The translations under genes and the position numbers were made by a program. The notes under the pieces were generated by a model. The model ran no database searches. It was not told the origin of the DNA and was given only the letters and a program-made list of their open reading frames with translations. Source: Candidatus Sodaliphilus fimicaballi (GTDB lineage: Bacteria > Bacteroidota > Bacteroidia > Bacteroidales > Muribaculaceae). Taken from it: 14,131 bases of DNA. Numbering within the stretch: the stretch's first letter is position 1; each line of letters opens with the position of its first letter. Location: the NCBI GenBank assembly GCA_018065165.1, contig JAGHTV010000216.1, forward strand, positions 1-14,131, read 5' to 3'. Shown one piece after another: positions 1-7,662 of this stretch.

Positions 1-666
<666 letters not shown>

Positions 667-682
667 TTGACACTGATAACAG

Positions 683-726
683 GTCGGTGCATTGGTCAAT
701 GTGTGATAAATGCACCGACTCTTTTA
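683..726 (+). terminator. Intrinsic terminator of the GH97 gene
   Basis: A 10-bp perfect stem (gtcggtgcat at 683-692 with atgcaccgac at 710-719) encloses a 17-nt loop and is followed by tctttta. It begins 17 nt after the GH97 stop, so the beta-helix gene downstream is probably transcribed separately. Confidence 0.75.
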
Positions 727-772
727 GTTATATCAAATGCATATCTAATCACTTTTTTTAAATAACATCTTT

Positions 773-2140
773 ATGAAGAAATTTTACACACTTCTCGCAG
801 TATCTGCAATTGCAGCAACTGCATTTGCCGACGAGTTTATTTCTCCCGGCAATGGCACAACTTACACACTGGAAGATCTGTCAAAGATCGCCGACTGCCA
901 GATTTCAAAGGTTAATGGTGCATGGCAACTCGACACTGCCTTCACTATCAGCGCTGGCGACGTACTGAAAATCCAGAACAACGAGGTTGTTAAGTTCAAC
1001 GACAAGATTCAGGTAAACGTAGCTGGTAAGCTCGATTGTACTCCCGCCGACACTGCTCTTATCACTGGTGTTGAAGGTACAACTCCTAAGGGTTTCCGCA
1101 TGTATGCCGACGACGCCAATGCAGTGCTCAAGAACACCCGCATGGAACTGGTAGGCATCACATTCGGTTCAAAGAACGGCGCTATCGTTGCTGAGAACTG
1201 CACATTTGCCGACTACAACACATCTAACGCAAGTGGTGCTTGCCTCAACTTCAGTGCTTCAAGCACAGGCAAGAACGTGATTGACGGTTGTACATTCATC
1301 AATGGTGGTACTGCTGCCATTGGCAACGGCGCCAACACTCCCATTGGTATCGTTATCAAGAACAGCACATTCATCGCTAACAACACCAAGAACTCTAACC
1401 GCCCCCAAATCAACCTCACAAGCTACGGCACTGAGGATGTTGAGATTCTCAACAACGTAATCCTTGGCGGTCACTTCACCAAGGTTGGTGGTATCGCTGT
1501 CAGCAACATGATGGGTTACGCTTACTCTAACAAGGTTACCGTTAAGGGCAACATCGTTAAGGAAAACCGCTACGGTATCACAATGACAGGTCCGGTTAAC
1601 ATGGTTATCGAGGACAACCAGATCGTTGACAACATCTACGAGACCAACGCCATGAACGGTGGTAGCGGCCTCAGCCTCTACGACTCGGCAGGTAAGGGCA
1701 AGGTATACATCAAGGGCAACCTCATCGAGAACAACCTGTGGGGCATTACAGTAATCGGCACTCCCGACGTTAACGCAGGTAAGGTTGAGAACCCCGATGC
1801 AGAGGACTACAACCCCGGCCAGAATGTATTCAAGAACAACGGTAACGGTGGCGTTCTCTACGATGTTTACAACAACGGCACAAGCACAGTTTACGCACAA
1901 GGCAACACTTGGAACGTTGACGAGCAAACAGCTGAGAAGATTGAGACCGTTGTATTCCACAAGGTTGACGACGCAAACCTGGGCGAGGTTATCTTCATGC
2001 CCGCAGCAACCGATCCCACTGCAATCAACGACGTAACAGTGAACAGCGTAGCCAAGGCTCACAAGTATGTTGAGAACGGCCAGGTTGTTATCGAGGTAGC
2101 AGGCGTTAAGTACAACGTAGCAGGCCAGGTAATCAAGTAA
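773..2140 (+). CDS. Secreted right-handed parallel beta-helix protein with a sorting-like C-terminal tail
   Basis: A 455-residue exported protein of unknown substrate. Residues 1-19 form a signal peptide (Lys-Lys, hydrophobic core, cleavage after AFA). About residues 120-400 carry repeated short strands with Asn/Gly turns (IVAENCTF, NVIDGCTFING, IVIKNSTFIANN, VEILNNVI, VTVKGNIVKENRYGI, MVIEDNQIVDN, VYIKGNLIENNLWGI), the PbH1 pattern of pectate-lyase-like folds. It closes with GNTW and a D-D-x-x-L-G-x-V strand common at the end of such helices. The last 35 residues (AINDV, then VENGQVVI and YNVAGQVIK) resemble the short C-terminal tails of Prevotella and Muribaculaceae secreted proteins, which look like reduced type IX secretion sorting domains. 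No catalytic residues could be assigned, so polysaccharide binding, lysis or adhesion are all possible. I saw no clean TAnnTTTG promoter upstream. The GH97 neighbour suggests a role in glycan use, but a terminator lies between them. Confidence 0.9.
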   Translation: MKKFYTLLAVSAIAATAFADEFISPGNGTTYTLEDLSKIADCQISKVNGAWQLDTAFTISAGDVLKIQNNEVVKFNDKIQVNVAGKLDCTPADTALITGVEGTTPKGFRMYADDANAVLKNTRMELVGITFGSKNGAIVAENCTFADYNTSNASGACLNFSASSTGKNVIDGCTFINGGTAAIGNGANTPIGIVIKNSTFIANNTKNSNRPQINLTSYGTEDVEILNNVILGGHFTKVGGIAVSNMMGYAYSNKVTVKGNIVKENRYGITMTGPVNMVIEDNQIVDNIYETNAMNGGSGLSLYDSAGKGKVYIKGNLIENNLWGITVIGTPDVNAGKVENPDAEDYNPGQNVFKNNGNGGVLYDVYNNGTSTVYAQGNTWNVDEQTAEKIETVVFHKVDDANLGEVIFMPAATDPTAINDVTVNSVAKAHKYVENGQVVIEVAGVKYNVAGQVIK

Positions 2141-2173
2141 GAAACACAATCCCCAACTTAAATTGGTCAAAAC

Positions 2174-2210
2174 AAATCAGGCGACTCAGCTGAGTCGCCT
2201 GATTTTATTT
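2174..2210. terminator. 32-bp perfect palindrome, bidirectional terminator
   Basis: Positions 2174-2205 are a perfect inverted repeat with no unpaired loop, centred at 2189/2190 (half-site aaatcaggcgactcag). On the plus strand it runs into ttttatttt; on the minus strand it runs into tgttttg. It sits between the beta-helix gene (plus, ending 2140) and the DUF2442 gene (minus, ending 2224), so it can end both converging transcripts. Confidence 0.85.
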
Positions 2211-2223
2211 TCTTACACCTTAT

Positions 2224-2481
2224 TTAATATTCAATTTTACCTGCGTGTAGTTGCTCAATAGGGAAAATCAAGTCCCAATCCTCTCCCCACACAACATTGC
2301 CTCCATCAATAACAAATTTATTAAATTCGTCTTCTTCCAAATACTTATTATATTGCGGATGCGGTCTGTGTAGGATATAGCTACCAATATCTACACACTG
2401 CACGGTCTCATCACTGAACTTAAGCTCAATGCACAGATTGCCAAGAGATTTGGCTTCGATAATTGATAAACGTTCCATCAT
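2224..2481 (-). CDS. DUF2442 family protein, second gene of a TA-like pair
   Basis: An 85-residue protein of the DUF2442 type: short N-terminal strands (SIIEAKSLGNLCIELKFSDE), a VDIGSYI segment, a Y-L-E-E-D-E-F-N-K-F-V helix and the hallmark IDGGNVVWGEDWDLIF near the end. The start is one of two consecutive ATGs (2481 or 2478). A strong Shine-Dalgarno GGGAGG lies 5 nt before the first, unusual for a phylum that rarely relies on such sites. The first ATG directly follows the stop codon of the DUF4160 gene, implying translational coupling. DUF4160 and DUF2442 genes are recurrent neighbours in bacteria and the arrangement resembles a type II toxin-antitoxin or NTPase-free accessory pair, but I know of no settled biochemical role. 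The region is clearly more AT-rich than the flanking genes, consistent with horizontal acquisition. Confidence 0.82.
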   Translation of the reverse strand: MMERLSIIEAKSLGNLCIELKFSDETVQCVDIGSYILHRPHPQYNKYLEEDEFNKFVIDGGNVVWGEDWDLIFPIEQLHAGKIEY

Positions 2482-2802
2482 TTATTCCTCCCTGCCTTTG
2501 TTGATTCGCTTGTTGATCTTGGTGTTTTTGACTGCTTTATTGTAAACGAAGCAATCAACCCATTTGTCAACAATATCTTTCCAATAATAGTTTATAAACT
2601 CTGCAGCGTCAGCTGCGTCCTGGGTATTCATTGAATCGGTACCTGGCTTTTCTCTACGTTCCAACTTAACCAGTTTTCCATCAACAATGATTAAATCAAA
2701 TATACATTCTTCACTGCCACGTCTTACGTGAACATGAACAGGTTCATGCTCATTTGAGAAAAAGTAGAAAATAAAGCCGAAGTATTCAAATATTTTACCC
2801 AT
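2482..2802 (-). CDS. DUF4160 family protein, first gene of a TA-like pair
   Basis: A 106-residue protein that begins MGKIFEYFGFIFYFFSNEHE and continues PVHVHVRRG, the DUF4160 signature: an aromatic-rich first strand, the S-N-E-H-x-P segment and H-V-H-V. A helix rich in Trp and Lys (YYWKDIVDKWVDCF) follows, with a basic tail (KNTKINKRINKGREE). The ATG at 2802 is chosen because it matches the usual family start; the frame is open further upstream only through a TTG at 2814. A sigma-ABfr-type promoter sits about 57 nt upstream. The stop abuts the DUF2442 start with no gap, so the two are one transcript. Which partner, if either, is toxic cannot be read from sequence. The paired histidines could suggest metal or RNA contacts, but this is speculation. 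Confidence 0.85.
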   Translation of the reverse strand: MGKIFEYFGFIFYFFSNEHEPVHVHVRRGSEECIFDLIIVDGKLVKLERREKPGTDSMNTQDAADAAEFINYYWKDIVDKWVDCFVYNKAVKNTKINKRINKGREE

Positions 2803-2858
2803 TGTGCTATGCAAATTTATTTTGGCGTAAAATTACTTAATTTCTTTATTGTACATCG

Positions 2859-2890
2859 CAAAAGTACAAATAAATTTCAAATTACCAAAA
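2859..2890 (-). promoter_or_regulatory. Bacteroidetes sigma-ABfr-type promoter for the DUF4160/DUF2442 pair
   Basis: On the minus strand TTTTTGG (2890-2884, containing the -33 TTG at 2888-2886) is followed after 19 nt by TACTTTTG (2866-2859), a match to the -7 consensus TAnnTTTG. The expected start near 2853 gives a leader of about 50 nt. Confidence 0.65.
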
Positions 2891-3000
2891 AGATTACATT
2901 GCCCTTCCAGAAAAATAAGATTTCTGATGATAAAGAAACTTTCTAAAAAACATATGAATGCCCTCTATGGAAATGGCTACTTGAATTATAACCTACTTAC

Positions 3001-3038
3001 AAAATAAGAGGATGTGTCAAGCATGACGCATCCTCTTA
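3001..3038 (-). terminator. Terminator of the HTH-like gene
   Basis: A 13-bp stem with one imperfect pair (3006-3018 with 3025-3037, loop aagcat) lies 38 nt past the stop at 3076. On the minus strand it is followed by TTTTG. The stem is G:U on the plus strand and A-C on the minus strand at that one position. Confidence 0.72.
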
Positions 3039-3075
3039 ATTTAATAATTTTCCCAGGGTGAGGGTCTGATAATTC

Positions 3076-3639
3076 TTATTTTAAAATGTCATATATTACA
3101 CCACCGCGTTCGCCACATATGTAACTGCACTGTGCCATGCCGGGGCGACGCAGTTCGGTCAATACTAGTGGCTCGTGAGCTACAATGCGAAAACACCTGA
3201 ATGTGTCGCCAAACCTGAGCTTGCTGTTTACATTGTCTTCAACAACAAACAGCCCATGGCCTTCGTAGCGCACTACAACACAGCGGTCGGGACGCCACAT
3301 GAGTCTAAGGCGTGTTCCTGCCTCAATGGTTGTGACATCGAGCACTGCGCTCATTGACATGTGGCTGCCTCCGTCAATATTTTCCTCTCGAACATTGACA
3401 TACCCTTCCCAACTTGTGTATCCCACAAAGCGGGCCAGAGTGTCAAGTGTAGAGCAACGCACCTCCACACTCTTGAGATAGCCCCAAAAACGCTTCAGCG
3501 TGTGACTGCTCAGTCTCACATGTGTCACCTTGTCAATCTCGGTAGCCAGAGCATCAAAGTCGCGTGGGGTTTTCATCTCAAAACCCACACATCTGACGAT
3601 ATCGTCACGCAACAATTGATATAACTGCTCTTTCTCCAT
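3076..3639 (-). CDS. Bacteroidetes hypothetical protein with a probable helix-turn-helix N-terminus
   Basis: A 187-residue protein from the ATG at 3639; a GTG at 3648 would add three residues. Residues 26-80 read as packed helices with the recurring Bacteroidetes pattern LSSHTLKRFWGYL followed by STLDTLARFVGYTSWEGY, which resembles a helix-turn-helix DNA-binding segment. The C-terminal half is beta-rich (LRLMWRPDRCVVVRYEGHG, LFVVEDNVNSKLRFGDTF, then PLVLTELRRPG) and ends in a Gly-rich Y-I-C-G-E-R-G-G-V-I-Y-D strand set. I have seen this architecture in many uncharacterised Bacteroidales proteins but know of no assigned function. No membrane segment or signal peptide is visible, so it is probably cytoplasmic. 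It has its own promoter element and terminator and is therefore probably monocistronic. Phased TGTACY repeats lie upstream; autoregulation is possible but unproven. Confidence 0.72.
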   Translation of the reverse strand: MEKEQLYQLLRDDIVRCVGFEMKTPRDFDALATEIDKVTHVRLSSHTLKRFWGYLKSVEVRCSTLDTLARFVGYTSWEGYVNVREENIDGGSHMSMSAVLDVTTIEAGTRLRLMWRPDRCVVVRYEGHGLFVVEDNVNSKLRFGDTFRCFRIVAHEPLVLTELRRPGMAQCSYICGERGGVIYDILK

Positions 3640-3667
3640 TCGGCTCACTGTGTTACCTTTTCAACCG

Positions 3668-3675
3668 CAAATATA
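3668..3675 (-). promoter_or_regulatory. -7 promoter element for the HTH-like gene
   Basis: TATATTTG on the minus strand matches TAnnTTTG about 29 nt before the ATG at 3639. No clear TTG appears at the expected -33 distance (around 3695), so this promoter may be weak or activator-dependent. Confidence 0.45.
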
Positions 3676-3713
3676 TAACAAAATTATCAGACTTGTCGTC
3701 TAACCCTTATAAA

Positions 3714-3750
3714 TGTACCAATATGTACTAAATCTATTGCTTTGTGTACT
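3714..3750. repeat. Three TGTACY half-sites spaced 10 and 21 bp
   Basis: The hexamer TGTACC/T occurs at 3714-3719, 3724-3729 and 3745-3750, each flanked by AT-rich sequence. Starts are 10 and 21 bp apart, close to one and two helical turns. The cluster lies between the kinase stop (3765) and the -7 element of the HTH-like gene (3668-3675), about where an upstream operator would be. Confidence 0.45.
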
Positions 3751-3764
3751 AGAATTACCCTTTT

Positions 3765-5396
3765 TTATAGGTCAGGAATCAAAACCTGGTCGCTCCAGGT
3801 GGGGTGTTCCTTATAGGCTTCAAGGGCTTCCTTTCTCACGTGTACTCGCACCTGCGGAGAGTCAAAAAGCTCGTTGGCGTCCTGCGGGACTAGAGCATAG
3901 TTGTAGACATCGGTAAACGCCGGACAACGCAAGAACACATAGTCTCCTATCTCACTTACGCCCTCGGGAATAACAAGTTCTTTCAACGAGGGGCATTTGT
4001 AGAACACGCCGCGGTCAATCTTCTTCAGCGTACTGGGTAGTGTCACCTTCTTAAGGTCTTTATTCTTGGCAAAACAGTCTTTGCCTAGCACCTCAACACC
4101 TTCGGGAATCTCAATTTTAACTAGTCCACAGTCACTGAAACCAGCTAATGGTATCTCCTTCATTGATGGCGAAAACACTACCGATGTGAGATTATAACAA
4201 CATGAGAAAGCTCCGGCACCTACGCTTTTCATACTCTTGGGCAAGTGAACCGATGACAACTTGGGGCAATAAGCAACGGCATTGTCCTCTATGCGTTCAA
4301 CACCCTCGGGGATATATACCGAACGCAGGTATTTGTTTTTGTAAAACGCATTTTCCTTTATCGATACCACACGGTACGGCTTGTCTTGTATCTTAACCGA
4401 TGGTGCGATGATAACACTATGATTCTCGGCATTGGCCAATAATGCGGGCATCCAGGTAACCACCTCGCATGTGCCATCTTCTTGAGACAATATGCTGTAC
4501 TGTATTCCCGAAGCATCAAATATATCAAAACGCTCCATGCTGCCAAATGCATAATACATCGCCTTACGCGATGGTTCATAGGCCAGCAGGCAGGCCGTAA
4601 CGATAAGCATCGCCGCAATGATGGTTGACAGCACCTTTACAGCAATCTTTTTAGGGCATATCATCTTCGATGCCGCTGCCGCACTCTCGGGACGCTTGGT
4701 GACATCGTCCTCAAGGCAACGCTCCATCAGGTTGTGGTAGCAACGCGGCAGTCTCTTGCCCGCGGCTTTCTCTATCTCTTGCAGCAGTCGCCCCACGGCA
4801 TAGATGTCGCTACAAGTGCCCACCTCGTGATAGCGGCTCTTGTCCAGCTGCTCGGGAGCGGCAAACTCGGGGTCACAACCTGGAGTGGAATGGAAGGTAT
4901 CGCTATAGCAGAAACCCAAGTCAAGCACCTTGACATCGGCATTAAGTTGGGTTATCACGATGTTGCTAGGCTTGAGGTCTAGATGCACTACCTGATGCTT
5001 GTGCAGATAGTCAATGCACGATAGCAACTGCTCAACCATCTTGGTCAGGTTGGCCTTCTTGAGAAAATATCTAGGCTCGGCAGTAAGCACCTCTTCCAGT
5101 GTGAGACCGTCAATGTAGTCAAGGGCAATCATAGGCCCCTCGCTCGACTCTATGTACTTGCGATACACCACCAGGTTGGGGTGCGACAACTCGTGCCCAA
5201 GTTCATATTCCTTGTGATAAAGGTCGCGATAGAACTTGTTGTTGACAAACTCTTTACGGAGTTTCTTCACCAGTACACGCCTGCCGTCCAGCACAGTAAG
5301 ATACACATCACTAGTGCCACCCTGATGCTCATTAAGTTCTCGGGCAACTTCCTGGTCTAGGAATATGGGACGCGACTGTGATATGAATGTTGACAT
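3765..5396 (-). CDS. Membrane Ser/Thr protein kinase with extracytoplasmic BspA-type leucine-rich repeats
   Basis: A 543-residue protein with three parts. Residues about 20-245 are a Hanks-type kinase: Gly-rich loop GGTSDVY (26-32), ATP-anchoring Lys44 in VLVKKL, helix-C Glu63, catalytic loop HLDLKPSN (138-145, Asp140, Lys142, Asn145), DLG in place of DFG (159-161), APE (180-182) and a C-lobe Arg235. All residues needed for activity are present, so it should be active rather than a pseudokinase. Residues about 251-272 form one hydrophobic membrane segment after a Lys-Lys. Residues about 340-500 are at least six BspA/LRR_5 repeats of the form F-x-x-x-L-x-x-V-x-I-P-x-G-V-x-x-I. Topology is predicted kinase inside, repeats in the periplasm, so it could sense a periplasmic or surface ligand. 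It starts 6 nt after the methyltransferase stop and is probably cotranscribed. Substrate unknown. Confidence 0.9.
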   Translation of the reverse strand: MSTFISQSRPIFLDQEVARELNEHQGGTSDVYLTVLDGRRVLVKKLRKEFVNNKFYRDLYHKEYELGHELSHPNLVVYRKYIESSEGPMIALDYIDGLTLEEVLTAEPRYFLKKANLTKMVEQLLSCIDYLHKHQVVHLDLKPSNIVITQLNADVKVLDLGFCYSDTFHSTPGCDPEFAAPEQLDKSRYHEVGTCSDIYAVGRLLQEIEKAAGKRLPRCYHNLMERCLEDDVTKRPESAAAASKMICPKKIAVKVLSTIIAAMLIVTACLLAYEPSRKAMYYAFGSMERFDIFDASGIQYSILSQEDGTCEVVTWMPALLANAENHSVIIAPSVKIQDKPYRVVSIKENAFYKNKYLRSVYIPEGVERIEDNAVAYCPKLSSVHLPKSMKSVGAGAFSCCYNLTSVVFSPSMKEIPLAGFSDCGLVKIEIPEGVEVLGKDCFAKNKDLKKVTLPSTLKKIDRGVFYKCPSLKELVIPEGVSEIGDYVFLRCPAFTDVYNYALVPQDANELFDSPQVRVHVRKEALEAYKEHPTWSDQVLIPDL

Positions 5397-5402
5397 AGCT
5401 GA

Positions 5403-6182
5403 TTATTGACGTTGTTTTACGGCCTCGTACATGAGGATGGCGGCGCTCACGCTCACATTGAGCGAATCGACAATACCTAGCATGGGGATGCGTATGTGGG
5501 CATCGGCAGCCTCGCGCCACACGTTGGTGAGGCCCGTTGCCTCGGTACCCATCACGATGGCTGTAGCTCGCTTCATATCGGTGTCGTAGTAGAGTTCGCT
5601 GTCTTGCAACTGCGCCGTGAGTATGGCTATGCCTCGCTGCTTGAGGAAGGCAATGCACTCCTCACTGGTACAAGCCACGCATGGCACGCTGAAGATGGCC
5701 CCCGTGCTGCTACGCACCAGGTTGGGGTTATACAAGTCGGTCAACGGGTCGCACACGATGACGGCGTCAACACCAGCAGCGTCGGCACTACGCAGCACCG
5801 CACCTAGGTTGCCGGGCTTCTCGACGCTCTCAAGCACCACGACGAGGGGAGCCTCGCCCAGTTGCAGGTCGTCAAGCGACAGGTGACGGGTCTTGACAAT
5901 ACCCATCACGCCCTCGGTGCCGCCACGATAGGCAATCTTCTCATAAACGGGTTGTGTCACCTCGTATAAAGCACCACACTCCACAGCAGGCACCTGTGGA
6001 TAGATTGCCGGGCAATAGTACACCTCGGTAATCTCCAGCCCCGCATCACTGCAACGCTCAAGCTCACGCACGCCCTCGACAACAAAGACGCCCTCACGCA
6101 AGCGCTCGGCACTCTTTTGCTGCAACAGAACCAATCGCTTCACGCGACTATTGGTAAGACTTGTAATAACGTTTTCTTGCAT
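5403..6182 (-). CDS. TrmH/SpoU-family RNA 2'-O-methyltransferase
   Basis: A 259-residue SPOUT-class enzyme that transfers a methyl group from S-adenosylmethionine to a ribose 2'-hydroxyl in RNA. Residues 1 to about 100 are the SpoU substrate-binding domain (ITSLTNSRVKRLVLL, EGVFVVEGVRELE). The catalytic domain shows all three motifs: VEKPGNLGAVLRSADAAG (120-137, with Asn125 and Arg131), MGTEATGL (211-218, Glu214) and IPMLGIVDSLNVSVSAA (232-248, Ser240 and Asn242), the part that forms the trefoil knot. Bacteroidales copies are usually annotated as 23S rRNA methyltransferases (RlmB/TsnR-like), but the target cannot be told from sequence alone. It lies between obgE and the kinase gene; obgE is itself a ribosome-assembly factor. 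The ATG at 6182 follows the intergenic repeat module, and no consensus promoter was seen in that gap. Confidence 0.92.
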   Translation of the reverse strand: MQENVITSLTNSRVKRLVLLQQKSAERLREGVFVVEGVRELERCSDAGLEITEVYYCPAIYPQVPAVECGALYEVTQPVYEKIAYRGGTEGVMGIVKTRHLSLDDLQLGEAPLVVVLESVEKPGNLGAVLRSADAAGVDAVIVCDPLTDLYNPNLVRSSTGAIFSVPCVACTSEECIAFLKQRGIAILTAQLQDSELYYDTDMKRATAIVMGTEATGLTNVWREAADAHIRIPMLGIVDSLNVSVSAAILMYEAVKQRQ

Positions 6183-6408
6183 ATTTTTATTAAACGAAAA
6201 CTAAAAACTAAAAACGAACCGAGCCGTAGGCGAGCTCGAGGGAGAGAGCAGCGGTAAGTGGGCTGCAAGCCCGTGCCGCGACCAGCGAACCTCCCTCAAA
6301 ACGAAAACTTTTCAGGGAAGTTGGGGGTCGGTAGGCGCCGTCTACCGATACAGGACGCCTCCCATTTAACCCTTTAAACGATTAAACTCTTAACCTTTTA
6401 ACCCTTTA
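6183..6408. repeat. Intergenic repeat module, copy 1 (obgE-trmH gap)
   Basis: The whole gap between obgE stop and trmH start is repeat-like. Its core 6325-6360 matches 7733-7768 at 34 of 36 positions and contains the hairpin 6328-6348 (9-bp stem with one G:U, loop gcc). Shared flanks are aaaacgaaaactt (6298-6310), acgaaaactaaaa near the start codon, and a TTTAAAC/TTAACC-rich tail that runs up to the obgE stop. This copy also carries an extra GC-rich nested hairpin at 6238-6297. No ORF of note. Confidence 0.8.
6238..6297. other. GC-rich nested hairpin inside repeat copy 1
   Basis: Three stacked stems: gagggag (6238-6244) with ctccctc (6291-6297); gcggta (6251-6256) with tgccgc (6274-6279, one G:U); gggct (6260-6264) with agccc (6268-6272) around loop gca. 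It is absent from copy 2, which has a short aaaatgc-tac-gcatttt hairpin (7682-7698) in the matching place. It could be RNA structure in the obgE-trmH transcript or a remnant of a small insertion. Confidence 0.5.
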
Positions 6409-7662
6409 TTAAAATACTTGCTCCTCGTCGGGGTCGCTCACCACCTGGAAGTCGTCGTTCTCGTCCTGGTAATCGGTCTCCCAGTACTCGTCGCTCCACT
6501 CCTTGCTGTCGGGGCCAATCATCTTGCCTCCTGCACGCTCGATGGGATCGTCATCGTCGTCATCCTCGGGCTCAACATCGGCAGCCGAGAAGATGAAATC
6601 ATCCTCGGCCTTAACACGATGACGCTCATCGAGGTCTTTTTGAACCACGCTCTCGGGTATGCGGTTGCGCTCATCGTTGATGGTGCGCCACAGCAAGTCC
6701 TTGAGTTGGGTGAGACCCATCTGGGCCACGCTCGAGATGAATACCGCCTCGACACCCTCGGGGAGCTCCTCACGCATCTGCTCAATGAGTTCGTCGTCAA
6801 GCATGTCGCACTTGGTAATAGCCAGCACACGGGGTTTCTCCACCAGGTCGGGGTTGAAGGTCTCGAGCTCGTTGCACAGCACGGCATACTCCTTAGCGAT
6901 ATCGTCGGCATCGGCAGGAATCATGAACAGCAGCACAGCGTTGCGCTCGATGTGACGCAAGAAACGCAGACCCAGGCCGCGACCCTCGCTCGCTCCCTCG
7001 ATGATACCGGGAATATCGGCCATGACAAACGACTGCTGGCCACGGTAGCTCACGATACCCAGGTTGGGCTCCAGAGTGGTGAAGGGATAGTTGGCAATCT
7101 TGGGCTTTGCAGCCGAGATAACGCTGAGCAGCGTTGACTTGCCCGCATTGGGGAAGCCCACGAGACCCACATCGGCAAGCAGTTTGAGCTCCAGGATCAC
7201 ATGTTTCTCAACGCCACGCTCGCCACGCTGGGCAAAGCGGGGAGTCTGGTGAGTGGCGCTCTTGAAGTGTGTGTTACCCAAGCCTCCACGGCCACCCTTG
7301 AGCAGACGCACTACCTGTCCGTGCTCGGTAACATCGCACAGAAACTGGCCTGTATCGGCGTCGTATACCGCAGTACCACAAGGCACCTCAATAGTGCGAT
7401 CCTCGCCCATCTTGCCGGTAAGCTGGTTCTCGGCACCAGCCTGACCATCGGTAGCCAGGATGTGGCGTGTGTACTTGAGGTGGATGAGTGTCCACAGGTT
7501 GCGGTTACCCTTGAGGTAAACATGGCCGCCACGGCCACCGTCGCCACCATCGGGACCACCCTTGGGAATATACTTAGCGCGGTGCAGGTGAGCCGAGCCG
7601 GCACCACCATGACCACTGCGACAAAATATCTTTACATAGTCGATGAAATTACTCTCTGCCAT
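6409..7662 (-). CDS. obgE: Obg-family GTPase, ribosome assembly and stress
   Basis: A 417-residue ObgE/CgtA protein, an essential GTPase that acts on late 50S ribosome assembly and in stringent-response control. Residues 1 to about 159 form the glycine-rich Obg fold ([47 protein letters not shown]). The G domain follows: P-loop GFPNAGKST (169-177), switch I Thr in [13 protein letters not shown]3 DIPG (216-219) with [13 protein letters not shown]4 TKCD (283-286, a variant of NKxD) and G5 ISSVA (309-313). In place of a standard OCT domain there is a long acidic tail (about 357-417) with a run of Asp and many Glu, common in Bacteroidetes copies. The ATG at 7662 begins [10 protein letters not shown], the usual start. 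The gap before it and the gap after it each hold a copy of the same intergenic repeat. Confidence 0.97.
   Translation of the reverse strand: MAESNFIDYVKIFCRSGHGGAGSAHLHRAKYIPKGGPDGGDGGRGGHVYLKGNRNLWTLIHLKYTRHILATDGQAGAENQLTGKMGEDRTIEVPCGTAVYDADTGQFLCDVTEHGQVVRLLKGGRGGLGNTHFKSATHQTPRFAQRGERGVEKHVILELKLLADVGLVGFPNAGKSTLLSVISAAKPKIANYPFTTLEPNLGIVSYRGQQSFVMADIPGIIEGASEGRGLGLRFLRHIERNAVLLFMIPADADDIAKEYAVLCNELETFNPDLVEKPRVLAITKCDMLDDELIEQMREELPEGVEAVFISSVAQMGLTQLKDLLWRTINDERNRIPESVVQKDLDERHRVKAEDDFIFSAADVEPEDDDDDDPIERAGGKMIGPDSKEWSDEYWETDYQDENDDFQVVSDPDEEQVF

Noticed and set aside
1259..2170. A 303-codon open frame on the minus strand opposite the beta-helix gene
   Set aside because: It lacks any family motif, is rich in Val, Leu and Cys as expected from the reverse complement of Asn/Gly/Thr-rich coding sequence, and the plus-strand gene is clearly real.
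2224..3639. A multi-gene defence island made of DUF4160, DUF2442 and the HTH-like protein
   Set aside because: The HTH-like gene has its own promoter element and terminator, no effector nuclease or sensor is nearby, and only the two-gene cassette is supported.
6418..7137. A 239-codon open frame on the plus strand opposite obgE
   Set aside because: Antisense shadow of a well-defined GTPase; composition is Val/Leu/His-rich and without motifs.
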